DNA of 44,958 bases from Anaerolineaceae bacterium UBA1363 (GCA_002306055.1 DBRR01000039.1:67253-112210); one strand, 5' to 3'. Positions 16,162 to 24,434 are shown, counted from the stretch's first letter. Made by a program: numbers and translations. Notes: generated by a model from the letters alone, not told the origin.

Positions 16162-16988
16162 GCGAGATCAAACCTGCCACTGGTTTTGTGGGATACTTTG
16201 ACATCCTGGGCTATACCCAGATCATGCTCAACAATAATATTCACAAAACCGCCCAATTTGTTTCAGATACACTGATGAATATCCCGCGGGATATGATCGC
16301 CTCACTGCGTTCACCTTACCTGGCCGTCCGGCCGCTGGAAGTGGCCCCAGAGTCTTCTGAAAGGGATGATTGGAGCCAGATTTTGGACAAGGTGAGTTGG
16401 ATCATCTTTTCCGATTCGATTCTGATCAGTTTGCCCTTTGACCCTGCTCTGCCGGAACACGACCTGGTGCAGCACTACCTTGCGTTTTCAATCGTGTGTG
16501 CGTCGTTGATGAACCGCTGCTTTACCGCGGGCTTTCCGCTGCGGGGAGCGATTGCGGTGGGGGAATTCTTCATCGAAGACCGCTGTTTTGCCGGCAGACC
16601 GATCATCAATGCATACTACACCACACAGCAGCTTGAGTTTGCCGGATGTGTGTTGGATGAGGGGGCGAACAGCCTGATCAGCGAGTGGCGCAAGCATTTG
16701 GTGAAGAAGGGCGAACGCAACCTGCTCGACAAGCTCGACCAAACGACCATTCTCTACCTGGTGCCGTTGAAAGAAAATGTGGATGAACGCCACCGGACAA
16801 TCAATTGGGTCATGCTGGATACCCCTGGATTTTTACCGATCGCGGGGGACATCCGCGAGCTCACCACGCGGGCTTTCTTAATGCACAACAAAATCGCCGT
16901 GCCTTCCGTGCAGTGGAAGATCAACAATACCGAGATGTTTATCCGGCACGTTTTGACGAACCTGCGGAGGGACGAAGCGCAGCAGTAG
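16158..16988 (+). CDS. Class III nucleotidyl cyclase-like protein
   Basis: 276-aa cytoplasmic protein. The opening GFVGYFDILGYTQ (Asp15) and the later strand pair WIIFSDSILIS (Asp86) match the two metal-binding Asp positions of class III cyclases (FxDIxGFT and the GD-type hairpin). FPLRGAIAVGEFFIEDRCFAGRPIINAY (split here: FPLRGAIAVGEFF at 126-138 and AGRPIINAYY at 145-154) resembles the segment shared with short, stand-alone cyclase-like proteins, including those of Pycsar anti-phage systems. ATG at 16158 follows AGGGGAGG and overlaps the previous stop. No recognisable Pycsar effector (TIR or multi-TM) is adjacent, so function is open. Whether it binds pyrimidine or purine nucleotides cannot be seen. 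Confidence 0.55.
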   Translation: MSEIKPATGFVGYFDILGYTQIMLNNNIHKTAQFVSDTLMNIPRDMIASLRSPYLAVRPLEVAPESSERDDWSQILDKVSWIIFSDSILISLPFDPALPEHDLVQHYLAFSIVCASLMNRCFTAGFPLRGAIAVGEFFIEDRCFAGRPIINAYYTTQQLEFAGCVLDEGANSLISEWRKHLVKKGERNLLDKLDQTTILYLVPLKENVDERHRTINWVMLDTPGFLPIAGDIRELTTRAFLMHNKIAVPSVQWKINNTEMFIRHVLTNLRRDEAQQ

Positions 16989-17002
16989 AAAATTCGGACA
17001 TT

Positions 17003-17254
17003 TGTAAAAATGAGATGTTTGTGTAGGTCAGGTTCAGTAGTTGAACCTGACATGACGAGCACTTGCTAAGAACGGTTTTGATAAAAAAACCAGTCTTAAC
17101 CGGAATGGCGCAAGGCCATTCCCTACATCGAGACGGGTGTGGTGACATAAGATCTTTTATGTTTTTTTTGTACAAATGAGACGTATGTGTAGGTCAGGTT
17201 CCGCAGTTGAACCTGACATGATGAGTACTTGCTGAGAACGGTTTTGATAAAAAA
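17003..17254 (+). repeat. Two 86-bp direct repeats with family B palindromes
   Basis: 17003-17088 and 17169-17254 are both 86 bp and about 90 percent identical. Each contains the palindrome GTAGGTCAGGTT...TTGAACCTGAC, then GCTAAGAACGG/GCTGAGAACGG and TTTTGATAAAAAA. This fills most of the 16989-17446 gap, which has no gene. Confidence 0.85.
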
Positions 17255-17377
17255 TCGGGGGTTTTGCTGCACAAAATTACGCCAAAGGGTGCCAAATCAA
17301 AAAATGATGCATGCTGAGGTTCGTTATGTCAGTTATCTCAACCTCATCCGGAATGGCGCAAGGCCATTCCCTACATC
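17100..17377 (+). repeat. Family C repeat, two copies
   Basis: The 30-bp word starting CCGGAATGGCGCAAGGCC and ending ATTCCCTACATC occurs at 17100-17129 and 17348-17377, identical. GGAATGGC...GCCATTCC makes it palindromic. A minus-strand relative lies at 24940-24964. Confidence 0.8.
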
Positions 17378-17395
17378 AAAATATTAAATATATGA

Positions 17396-17425
17396 AAAAC
17401 CGCCCTGGAACTCCAGGGCGGTTTT
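17396..17425 (-). terminator. Terminator of the ferredoxin gene
   Basis: Perfect inverted repeat AAAACCGCCCTGGA (17396-17409) / TCCAGGGCGGTTTT (17412-17425), followed on minus by TTTTT-type tail, 22 nt after the minus-strand stop. Confidence 0.9.
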
Positions 17426-17446
17426 GAGTGTTAGTCCAGACGCTAA

Positions 17447-17923
17447 TTACTCGATCGTGATGGCGGCTTCAGAGCATTCTTCTGCGGCTTCGCGGACAGC
17501 ATCCTGGAATTCTTCGGGGATGGGGTCCAGCAAAACTTCCGCGTAGGGCTCATTCTGGAGGCTGAAAACCTCGGGGACGATTCCTTCGCAAATACCACAG
17601 CCAATGCACAGGTCCTTATCAACAATTGCTTTCATTTCGATTTTCCTTTCAAGATCGTTATCGTTTATTAATTCTTCAGCGTCATCTGTGCTATCCGCGC
17701 CAGGTGCCGTTGTAGTTTCTAATTCTTCGCCATTTTCGATACTAATGGCGCTTTCAGGGCAATCTTCTGTTGCCATGCGAGCATCTGCTTCGAATTCCGG
17801 CTCCACCGGGTCCATGATCACCTCCGCCACGGTGCTCGTGGCAAGGCTGAAAACGTCGGGAGCATCGCCTTCGCAAATCCCACAACCGATGCACAGATCG
17901 GGGTCAACATGTACTCTTATCAA
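17447..17923 (-). CDS. Tandem-duplicated [4Fe-4S] ferredoxin
   Basis: Electron carrier of 158 aa made of two ferredoxin units. Unit 1 (residues 1-63) has CIGCGICEG (11-19) plus Cys55; unit 2 (97-158) has the same CIGCGICEG plus a Cys in ECSEA, where the usual CP is CS. Each should hold one cluster. They are joined by an acidic, low-complexity linker (about 64-95). The start is TTG at 17923 with AAAGGAG 6 nt upstream; the only nearby ATG is out of frame. An in-frame ATG at 17635 with AAAGGA about 9 nt upstream could also start unit 2 alone. A strong terminator follows. Confidence 0.88.
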   Translation of the reverse strand: MIRVHVDPDLCIGCGICEGDAPDVFSLATSTVAEVIMDPVEPEFEADARMATEDCPESAISIENGEELETTTAPGADSTDDAEELINDNDLERKIEMKAIVDKDLCIGCGICEGIVPEVFSLQNEPYAEVLLDPIPEEFQDAVREAAEECSEAAITIE

Positions 17924-18046
17924 ACTTCTCCTTTGCAGAGTTTACAACCTGGCAAACCCGTCTAAAAATTACGGCGTAAGTATAACACTCTCTGCATTTT
18001 TGACCCATAAGAAATAGCTTAACAAATGTTCGTTTTCTGCACCCAA

Positions 18047-19069
18047 TCAAGCCTTTTGCGCCAAATAGGTTTTTACACTTGTTTCAATCAGGTCGATAAG
18101 TAAACCCAGGAGCACCCCGCCAAAAATGATCAGGAGCAGGAGAGGTATGCGGCTTAGAAAGGCAGGCAGCCACTGAAGGGGTGCCCAAATTGCAGGGGCG
18201 AATAAGAAGGGGGCATAGTCGCCCATGACCTCAACAAAGGCAGGATTGAGAGCGTTTGGGGTGCCAAACCAGGTAAGCAGCAGCGTCACTTGCAGAACGA
18301 CCTCAAGCAGGGTAGCCAGGAAAACCGGCAGGGTATGGCGGCGGGTGAGAAAACGAACGGACTGGTTCAACACGGCTGCTGCGCTTGCAGCGATGAACAG
18401 CCAACGAAGACGGATCAGTACTTCAGGATTGAAGATGGAAATCAGACCAGAGTTCTGCCATGAGAATGGCAGATTCACCTGCGGTACGACGACAAATAAA
18501 ACCAGGAACAGGATTGTGAAGATAAAGCTGGCGATAATGTCACTGAGCTTGATTTGCTGATGCTTTTCGGGCACAGCAGGCAAATCATCCAGGTCTTCTG
18601 TGGCGAAATCGAGCTTGACGTCTTTTTGATAAAGGATGGCAAAAATGACAGTAACCCAGGCAAAGGCACCCAGTAAACCCTGCCAGATGTTTCCCAGCAC
18701 GGAAGCGAACAACTCGAAGACGTTGCCCTCAAAATTAACAACTCCTTCCAGAAGGGACGCAATTGTCATCCCCAGGGTGACAGCTAGCAGCACAATTTTC
18801 AACACCCGCAAGTAGACTGAGAAGTGCGGCTGCCCGATCAGCGCGTCTTTGGCATGGGGATCATACTTTGCGGCTAATTCCGCGGGTCGACCTAATTCCA
18901 TGAGTACGGCTTTGGTGTCCGCGTCGGTGGGCTGTACGCCCAAGCTGCGTTCAGCCAGCGTTTCGTCGATCAGGCTTTGCAATTCCCGCCCGACATCCTG
19001 CCGTTTGTTTTCGGGCAGGTTCTTGGTGACTGCGTAGATGTAACGCTTGATTAATTCTTTTGATTCCAT
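18047..19069 (-). CDS. HAAS-like membrane protein paired with PadR
   Basis: 340 aa. The first ~75 residues (MESKELIKRYIYAVTKNLPE ... LMELGRPAELAAKYDP) resemble the HAAS/DUF1700-type helical domain, followed by about six membrane segments (residues ~105-335). ATG at 19069 has GGAGG 7 nt upstream and lies 1 nt after the PadR stop; the longer frame to 19384 is antisense-like overlap with padR and is rejected. HAAS-domain membrane proteins next to PadR regulators are a common pairing in which the membrane protein is thought to sense envelope state and modulate the regulator. Exact function unknown. Confidence 0.8.
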   Translation of the reverse strand: MESKELIKRYIYAVTKNLPENKRQDVGRELQSLIDETLAERSLGVQPTDADTKAVLMELGRPAELAAKYDPHAKDALIGQPHFSVYLRVLKIVLLAVTLGMTIASLLEGVVNFEGNVFELFASVLGNIWQGLLGAFAWVTVIFAILYQKDVKLDFATEDLDDLPAVPEKHQQIKLSDIIASFIFTILFLVLFVVVPQVNLPFSWQNSGLISIFNPEVLIRLRWLFIAASAAAVLNQSVRFLTRRHTLPVFLATLLEVVLQVTLLLTWFGTPNALNPAFVEVMGDYAPFLFAPAIWAPLQWLPAFLSRIPLLLLIIFGGVLLGLLIDLIETSVKTYLAQKA

Positions 19070-19070
19070 G

Positions 19071-19406
19071 TCATGCCTCCAGAATTGATTCGATATTTTT
19101 GACAGAGTCGCGCCAGTAGCTGGTAATTTGAGCCAGGAGCTGGCTTCCTGTTTCGGTGATTTGATAATATTTTCGAGGCTTATCGGTGCTGGTGTCCCAG
19201 TCGCTGCGCAGAAGACCCTGGTCTTCAAGCCTTCGAAGGAGGGGGTAAACCGTATTCCCTTCGAGGGGAATACCGCTTTCAGCGAGATTTTTGACCAGTT
19301 GATAGCCATAGGTTGGCTGCTGGCACTGGCTAAGCACCACCAGGTTGGACACCCCTCGCCGAAGTTCGACCACAAAATTTGCATAGATCTCGTTTAGTTC
19401 GTTCAT
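19071..19406 (-). CDS. PadR-family transcriptional regulator
   Basis: 111-aa winged-helix regulator. Diagnostic segments are LRRGVSNLVVLSQCQQPTYGY, IPLEGNTVYPLLRRLEDQGLL and RKYYQITETG, with a short C-terminal dimerisation helix (group s-PadR size). GAGGAG precedes ATG at 19406. It is the first gene of a two-gene operon with the HAAS-like membrane protein, and is probably autoregulated through the promoter at 19434-19462. Confidence 0.95.
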   Translation of the reverse strand: MNELNEIYANFVVELRRGVSNLVVLSQCQQPTYGYQLVKNLAESGIPLEGNTVYPLLRRLEDQGLLRSDWDTSTDKPRKYYQITETGSQLLAQITSYWRDSVKNIESILEA

Positions 19407-19433
19407 ACTTCTCCTCGCAATATTGTTGAGAAC

Positions 19434-19462
19434 ATTATAGTGTATATCGCACAGTAATGCAA
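19434..19462 (-). promoter_or_regulatory. Promoter of the PadR operon
   Basis: On minus: TTGCAT (19457-19462), 17-nt spacer, perfect TATAAT (19434-19439), 28 nt before ATG. The spacer holds a partial dyad GTG-N7-CAC that could be the PadR site (inference). Confidence 0.65.
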
Positions 19463-19568
19463 GAAGAAAATAGGAATTGGTTGAATTTGCGTATCGAATT
19501 GGTGATTCTGAGTTGACGGGCAGTAGCTGGAGCGGGTATATTTAGCCAACTACAATTTGAGGTTCGTT

Positions 19569-20408
19569 ATGATCTATCATTTGACTACACTGCCTGAATG
19601 GCAAAAAGCGCAAAAAGAAGGGGTATATATCCCAAGCGGCTTCGAGAAGGACGGTTTCATTCACTGTTCCGATCATTACCAGATCAAATCCACTGCCAAC
19701 CGGCTGTTTCGCGAGACGCCCCAACTGATCGTGCTGGAAATCGATCCCAACCTGACCAACACGGAACTGGTTTACGAGAATCTCGAGGGCGGCGAAATGC
19801 CGTATCCACATCTTTATGGCAGTTTGCCGGTCAGTGCGGTCAAGACCGTTTTTGAACTCGGGCATGAACCCAATGGAGATGTGAGCCTGCCAGACGCACT
19901 CATCCCTCCCAAACCTGAGCTCTTCACTGAATTGCCCTATGGGCAACCGGGGCGTGTTTTCCGCTCGCCCACCCCGGGCAGCAAGTACTTTGATCCGGAA
20001 GACCGGGTTTTGGAGCTATATAAAGAAGCACATATTGACGTGGTGGTCGTGCTAAACTCGATCGAGGAGCATCTTCGCTACACTGAGCGGGAATTACTTC
20101 CGCTTTACGAGCAAGCGGGCATCCAGGTGATCTATGACCCTGTACCTGATTTTACTGCTCCCCCGCAAGGCACTTGGAATGGATCACTCCAGAAAGTTGA
20201 AATGCTGGTCCAGCAGGGTAAGAACGTCGCCATACACTGCCATGCCGGCGTCGGCCGTACAGGGATCTTCGCGGCCTGCCTGGCGCAGGACCTGCTTGGA
20301 CTTTCACCTGAGTCCTCGATTGAATGGGTGCGGCGTTTCATCCCCTTCGCTGTTGAAACACAATTCCAACAGCAGTACGTCTTTGGGTACCGCCAGCATA
20401 AGAATTAA
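19569..20408 (+). CDS. DUF952 domain fused to a protein tyrosine/dual-specificity phosphatase
   Basis: 279-aa cytoplasmic fusion. Residues 1-110 (MIYHLTTLPEWQKAQ, FIHCSDHYQIKSTANRLF, EGGEMPYPHLYGSLPVSAV) match DUF952, a small ART-like fold of unknown activity. Residues about 125-279 are a cysteine phosphatase with P-loop HCHAGVGRTG (Cys224, Arg230) and a likely general acid Asp194 in PVPDFTAP. ATG at 19569 follows GAGG by 6 nt; the earlier TTG is less likely. The fusion suggests removal of a phosphate or ADP-ribose-derived group, which is inference. Single gene, followed by a bidirectional terminator. Confidence 0.88.
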   Translation: MIYHLTTLPEWQKAQKEGVYIPSGFEKDGFIHCSDHYQIKSTANRLFRETPQLIVLEIDPNLTNTELVYENLEGGEMPYPHLYGSLPVSAVKTVFELGHEPNGDVSLPDALIPPKPELFTELPYGQPGRVFRSPTPGSKYFDPEDRVLELYKEAHIDVVVVLNSIEEHLRYTERELLPLYEQAGIQVIYDPVPDFTAPPQGTWNGSLQKVEMLVQQGKNVAIHCHAGVGRTGIFAACLAQDLLGLSPESSIEWVRRFIPFAVETQFQQQYVFGYRQHKN

Positions 20409-20411
20409 AGC

Positions 20412-20441
20412 AAATCACCCTGGTTTCTGCCAGGGTGATTT
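20412..20441. terminator. Bidirectional terminator
   Basis: AAATCACCCTGG (20412-20423) / CCAGGGTGATTT (20430-20441), perfect 12-bp arms with a 6-nt loop and T-run on plus. It separates convergent genes ending at 20408 and 20455. Confidence 0.9.
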
Positions 20442-20454
20442 TTGCTGCAGCGAA

Positions 20455-21384
20455 CTATTCGATGGACAAGGTGAGTGTGATCTCGGTTGGCGTAGCTGCT
20501 CCTGAGAATACATTGATGATGTAATCACCAGCTTCAGGGAGCGGACTCTCAAAACTAGTTACCTCACCCATCCCGGAAAGCAGAACGGTGCCATCGACGT
20601 GACAGATTGAGAGTTTGAAGTTCTGTGTTGGCGTTACGGTCACTTTAAGCGTCTGCCCCTTGTTCCCCCAGGCGATAAAGTTGTGCACTTTGCCAGCGGG
20701 AATGCTCGCCTTGACGGTCATGCTGGAGGTGTTGGGAGCGAACGATAGCCGCTGCGGGATGCCAAGGTAGAGCGAGTAGTCCGTGTCATATTGGCCAGCC
20801 CTGATATCGATGTACCAATCGCCATTTTCTGAGATGTAATCCCGATACCAGGTCCAACCCTGGTCAAAATTGACCAGTTTTTTGCCGCTGGGGCTCGTGA
20901 TTGCGATGTATGCCCCGCTGGCACCGTCAAGAGAGATATCCATAAACTGATTCTTATTAGCCCAGAAAACATAGCGCCTGGTGGTATTGGCAGACATTTG
21001 ACCTTCAGCGATGATATTGGTGGTCCCAGGGGCAAAACTCAGCCGGATAGCCTGACCAGGAGCAGTAGTCGGCAGCGTGGTTGACGTTGGTGGAATAGGG
21101 GTGACGACTACGGTTGGCACGCTGGTCGCCGTGGGTGGGATGGAGGTGGCGGTAGGTGGAATGCTCGTAGCGGTTGCTGGAGCACTGGTTTCCGTGTTTG
21201 TGGGCTGACCAGCAGTAGCTGTAGAAGTCTGCTGAGCTTGTAATTCAACTGCCGCTTTGGTTAGGGTGGCCTGAGCAAAGAGAGCAACCTGGGTTGCTGA
21301 GTCGGAAGACGAGGTTGTCGGTTGTGGATAGCTGCAAGCCGCCAGCATGCCTAACAATACTATAGCAAAACCTATTTTTTTCAT
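20455..21384 (-). CDS. Secreted lipoprotein with Thr/Pro linker and pre-peptidase-like domains
   Basis: 309 aa. Signal peptide with lipobox MLAAC (Cys17), then a long Thr/Pro/Ser linker containing the repeated unit PPTATSI (about residues 70-105). The rest has two related beta-sandwich-like halves, each with R/FAPGT-N opening, then F-A-NKNQ/GNKGQ and IDI/KVTV patterns (RYVFWANKNQFMDISLDG; HNFIAWGNKGQTLKVTV). These resemble bacterial pre-peptidase C-terminal domains, usually carbohydrate or protein binding. Surface role likely; no catalytic motif seen. Confidence 0.7.
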   Translation of the reverse strand: MKKIGFAIVLLGMLAACSYPQPTTSSSDSATQVALFAQATLTKAAVELQAQQTSTATAGQPTNTETSAPATATSIPPTATSIPPTATSVPTVVVTPIPPTSTTLPTTAPGQAIRLSFAPGTTNIIAEGQMSANTTRRYVFWANKNQFMDISLDGASGAYIAITSPSGKKLVNFDQGWTWYRDYISENGDWYIDIRAGQYDTDYSLYLGIPQRLSFAPNTSSMTVKASIPAGKVHNFIAWGNKGQTLKVTVTPTQNFKLSICHVDGTVLLSGMGEVTSFESPLPEAGDYIINVFSGAATPTEITLTLSIE

Positions 21385-21484
21385 GTTTCCTCAATTTCTA
21401 TGCCATCACACAAACAATGGTCATATTCCATGACATTACAAAGTTAATACGCTGAAAGGTGATGGAAAGTTCCCGGTTTCCGCA

Positions 21485-22162
21485 TTATTGCGGGATTCGA
21501 AGATAAGCAGTGTAGTCTCTCCAGTAAATCGCAGCGGCAGCCGCAAACACGAAGGCGCCGTAAAACAGCACGAAGACCCAGCTGCGCGGTCTTTGTGCCT
21601 TGGCAATTTGCCCGAAGAGCTCTTTGAGGGGCTTGATTTGGTTGAGGAGCAGGTAGGTGATGAAACCGAGCCAGGCACCTGAACAGTTCAGGATCAGGTC
21701 GTCCACATCGAAGACGCGGATGGCAAAGCTGAGCTGGACAATTTCGATGATCAACGAGATCGCCAGCCCAATCGCAAGCGCCAGCCAGCCTTTGTGACGG
21801 TGGGGAGTGAGCACAGACACCAGGAAGCCGATCGGGACAAAAATCAGGATGTTGCCCAGGATGTTGATGGCTACGATGCGCCAGGTATTGGTGTGATCGA
21901 TGGCAATTGCCCGCTGCAGCATCAGCACTAATCCTTGCAGGGGCACCAGGTTGGGAGTCTCAGGGGTTCGATCAAGCACCAGGACGAAGGGTTCCAGTGT
22001 GCGTTGGATCAGGAACCACAGAAAAAGAAAAAGGACTGCCAGCGTGAACTCGCGCAGCAAACTGCCGCGCTTATGGATCGCAAAGCGGATCAGGCGGGCA
22101 ATGATCCAGCCGAGGCCTGTCGCAAGGAACAAAAAATAGATGTCGTAAGTCAAGAAAATCAT
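21485..22162 (-). CDS. VanZ-family membrane protein
   Basis: 225 aa with five predicted membrane helices. The core NILGNILIFVPIGFLVSVL ... EIVQLSFAIRVFDVDDLILN is the VanZ signature (acidic pair after the N-x-x-x-F-x-P-x-G segment). VanZ in Enterococcus gives low-level teicoplanin resistance; in most genomes the role is unknown and probably concerns the envelope. Preceded by CGGAG 6 nt before ATG. Alone on its strand, separated by about 100 bp from the lipoprotein gene. Confidence 0.88.
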   Translation of the reverse strand: MIFLTYDIYFLFLATGLGWIIARLIRFAIHKRGSLLREFTLAVLFLFLWFLIQRTLEPFVLVLDRTPETPNLVPLQGLVLMLQRAIAIDHTNTWRIVAINILGNILIFVPIGFLVSVLTPHRHKGWLALAIGLAISLIIEIVQLSFAIRVFDVDDLILNCSGAWLGFITYLLLNQIKPLKELFGQIAKAQRPRSWVFVLFYGAFVFAAAAAIYWRDYTAYLRIPQ

Positions 22163-22352
22163 TTTGATCTCCGTGGTGGCATTTTATCCCATAACGGAAA
22201 AGTCGTTTTTTGAAGTCCAGATGGGTGAGGCAATTGCAGAGGGCAGAAATGTTTCCAACTGGCCAGTTTGGCATAAATCTTAACAATTTAATTTCGATTC
22301 GTATGTTATGATTTTAACGTTCCAAAAATGCGGCTTTCTTTGGGAGCAAAAT

Positions 22353-22940
22353 ATGACCAAGACATTGTTAATATTACGGCATGCAAAATCCAGTTGGAAA
22401 AATGAAAAACTAAAGGATTTCGATCGCCCTTTGAAGCACCGAGGAGAAGAATCTGCCAAGGTGATCGGAAAAGTGCTTATGATGGCAGAATTGGTGCCCC
22501 AGGTTATCCTCTCATCTCCCGCGCAGAGAGCCAAGCAAACAGCGGAATTGGTTGCTGAGGAATCCAAGTTTAAGGGTGAATTGAAGTTTGTAGAATCTTA
22601 CTACATGGGCGAACCTGAAGACTACATCGCAGCACTTAAAGAACTTCCGGATGAGATCGAACGCGTGATGATTGTTGGTCACAACCCCGGATTGGAAGCT
22701 CTCCTGCAGCTATTGGATGGTAAGGTGGATTCGCTGCCAACTGGCTCATTAGCCTATCTCGTACTGGATATCAAACACTGGGCTGATCTCACAAAGTCTA
22801 CAGCTGGTGAATTGATCAGTTTCTGGGAACCTGATGAAATTAAACTCGAAGAAATGGAGGAAAAAATGACCAAGGATAAGGATAAGAAGGAAAAGAAAGA
22901 CAAGAAAGACAAGAAAGACAAGAAAAAGGATAAAAAGTAA
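22353..22940 (+). CDS. SixA-like histidine phosphatase with Lys/Asp-rich tail
   Basis: 195 aa. Residues 1-165 are a histidine phosphatase of the SixA group: catalytic LRHAKSSW (His9 region), RPLKHRGEESAKVIG, SSPAQRAKQTAELV and VGHNPG. SixA dephosphorylates phosphohistidine on signalling or PTS proteins. The last ~28 residues are nearly all Lys and Asp/Glu in a repeat (DKK units, DNA GACAAGAAA three times at about 22898-22924), absent from normal SixA. ATG at 22353 has GGGAG 6 nt upstream. An extended -10 (TGT-TATGAT, 22304-22312) lies upstream. Confidence 0.88.
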   Translation: MTKTLLILRHAKSSWKNEKLKDFDRPLKHRGEESAKVIGKVLMMAELVPQVILSSPAQRAKQTAELVAEESKFKGELKFVESYYMGEPEDYIAALKELPDEIERVMIVGHNPGLEALLQLLDGKVDSLPTGSLAYLVLDIKHWADLTKSTAGELISFWEPDEIKLEEMEEKMTKDKDKKEKKDKKDKKDKKKDKK

Positions 22941-23244
22941 GACCTTTTCTGTTGTGAAAAATCTTTCTGCATGGCTTTTCATTGCAACGTAGCCTCTATA
23001 TTGATTTGAGTTGTGTTTTTTGGGGAGGTTCTATGCTGCCAGTGAGCAATACTGGAGAAGAGAATTTGCCTTGTGGGAGTTCCTTTTCATCAGATTTGTG
23101 TTGTAGCGCCATGGTCATGGCTACCCTGCTTTTTAGTACAACTTCATAGTAGTTTTCATGTAGCGGTATAATCGATGCGTGTCAGACAATTAATAAAATG
23201 ATTGGAGTAATGCCTGCGCTTGCAGGATACAATGTAGAAAAACT
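22941..23244. other. Intergenic region without a gene
   Basis: No coding frame with a start signal. A small hairpin CCTGC-GCTT-GCAGG (23213-23226) is followed by a -10-like TACAAT (23228-23233) ending 11 nt before the next ATG. No repeat-family copy seen. Confidence 0.5.
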
Positions 23245-24411
23245 ATGCAGAAGAAACGCTGCTTGATCGTTACCAGTGATTCCGGATTTGGGCATCGCAG
23301 CGCGGCACTTTCGGTTTCGAAAGCGCTTGAAGTCTTATATCCGGGACAAGTGGAGTGCCTGGTAACCAATCCGATTAAGGAAACGAGCACCCCTACGGTG
23401 ATGAAGCCGATCGAAAAAGGCTATGACCGCCGAGTGCGGATGACCCCGTGGTTTTATCGCTTCAGCTATGAAGTCAGTGACTCACGCGTGGTAAGTGAAG
23501 TGGTGGAAGGAGCGCTGACACTCATACTGCAAAAAATCATGGGGGAAACCATTCGTGATTTCAAGCCGGACATTGTCTTAAATACCAACGAAATTTTTAA
23601 CACACCGATAGGCAAAGTGCTCCTGGAAACTGATCCCAAAATCGCGTCTTATACGGTGGTGACCGACCTGGCAGATGTGCATTCGCTTTGGTTTTCTCCC
23701 GAGCCTGATCGGTTTTTCATCGCCAATGAGTGGGTCAAGGTGAAGGCGCTCGAGAGCGGTGTGCCCGAAGACAAGTTGGTGATCTCTGGGATTCCGGTCA
23801 GTCCGGATTTTGCCCTCAACCAGGTGGAAAAGCAGGCCTTGCGCGGCTCACTTGGGCTCGACCCACATCGTCTGACCTTGCTGTTTGTCGGAAGCACCCG
23901 CGTAAGCAACTTGCAGGATTATCTCCAGGCACTTGAGAACTTCGGAACCCCGGTCCAGGCGGTGGTGATTGCTGGCGGAAATGACGCGCTCTACAAAGAG
24001 CTTATTGGCAGACACTACGATTTTCCATTGGAAGTGCGTAATTTTGAGAAAAATATTCCCCAGTGGATGATGGCATCAGATGTATTAGTGACCAAAGCTG
24101 GTGGGCTGATCCTCTCGGAGGGGTTAGCAGCTGGTCTGCCAATCCTGCTGATTGATTACCTGCCGGGTCAGGAGGAGGGCAACGTGCGCTACGTGCTCAG
24201 TCACCAGACAGGGGCTTTGGTGCAGAACGTGGGTGAATTCCGTGCTATCATGGCTTATTGGTTGGAAGGGGACGGCTACAGGCTCAGCCAAGTCTCGCGG
24301 GCATCGGCTGCGCTGGGGCACCCTGAAGCAGCGCTGACGGTCGCGAAAGCTTTATGGGATGCCATGCTTCTGCAGCCAGAACCCAAATTGCTCGCACCAA
24401 AAGCTGGATGA
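23245..24411 (+). CDS. MGDG-synthase-type glycosyltransferase (glycolipid synthesis)
   Basis: 388-aa GT-B glycosyltransferase of the MGDG-synthase/diacylglycerol glucosyltransferase group, which moves galactose or glucose from UDP-sugar to diacylglycerol at the membrane. Evidence: N-terminal SDSGFGHRSAA lipid-acceptor loop, PIKETSTPTVMKPIEKGYD, KPDIVLNTNEIFNTPIGKVL, and the C-terminal nucleotide-sugar region VGSTRVSN ... VTKAGGLILSEGLAAGLPIL. No Shine-Dalgarno is seen; the TACAAT at 23228-23233 suggests a very short leader. Convergent with the LuxR-type gene. Confidence 0.85.
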   Translation: MQKKRCLIVTSDSGFGHRSAALSVSKALEVLYPGQVECLVTNPIKETSTPTVMKPIEKGYDRRVRMTPWFYRFSYEVSDSRVVSEVVEGALTLILQKIMGETIRDFKPDIVLNTNEIFNTPIGKVLLETDPKIASYTVVTDLADVHSLWFSPEPDRFFIANEWVKVKALESGVPEDKLVISGIPVSPDFALNQVEKQALRGSLGLDPHRLTLLFVGSTRVSNLQDYLQALENFGTPVQAVVIAGGNDALYKELIGRHYDFPLEVRNFEKNIPQWMMASDVLVTKAGGLILSEGLAAGLPILLIDYLPGQEEGNVRYVLSHQTGALVQNVGEFRAIMAYWLEGDGYRLSQVSRASAALGHPEAALTVAKALWDAMLLQPEPKLLAPKAG

Positions 24412-24434
24412 CCTTCTCAATTTTTGATGAAAAA

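Noticed and set aside
17003..17377. Possible CRISPR array
   Set aside because: Repeats are long (86 bp), only two per family, irregularly spaced, and there are no cas genes in the window.
19070..19384. N-terminal extension of the HAAS-like membrane protein
   Set aside because: It would run through the padR gene in another frame; the ATG at 19069 has a good Shine-Dalgarno and family-like start.
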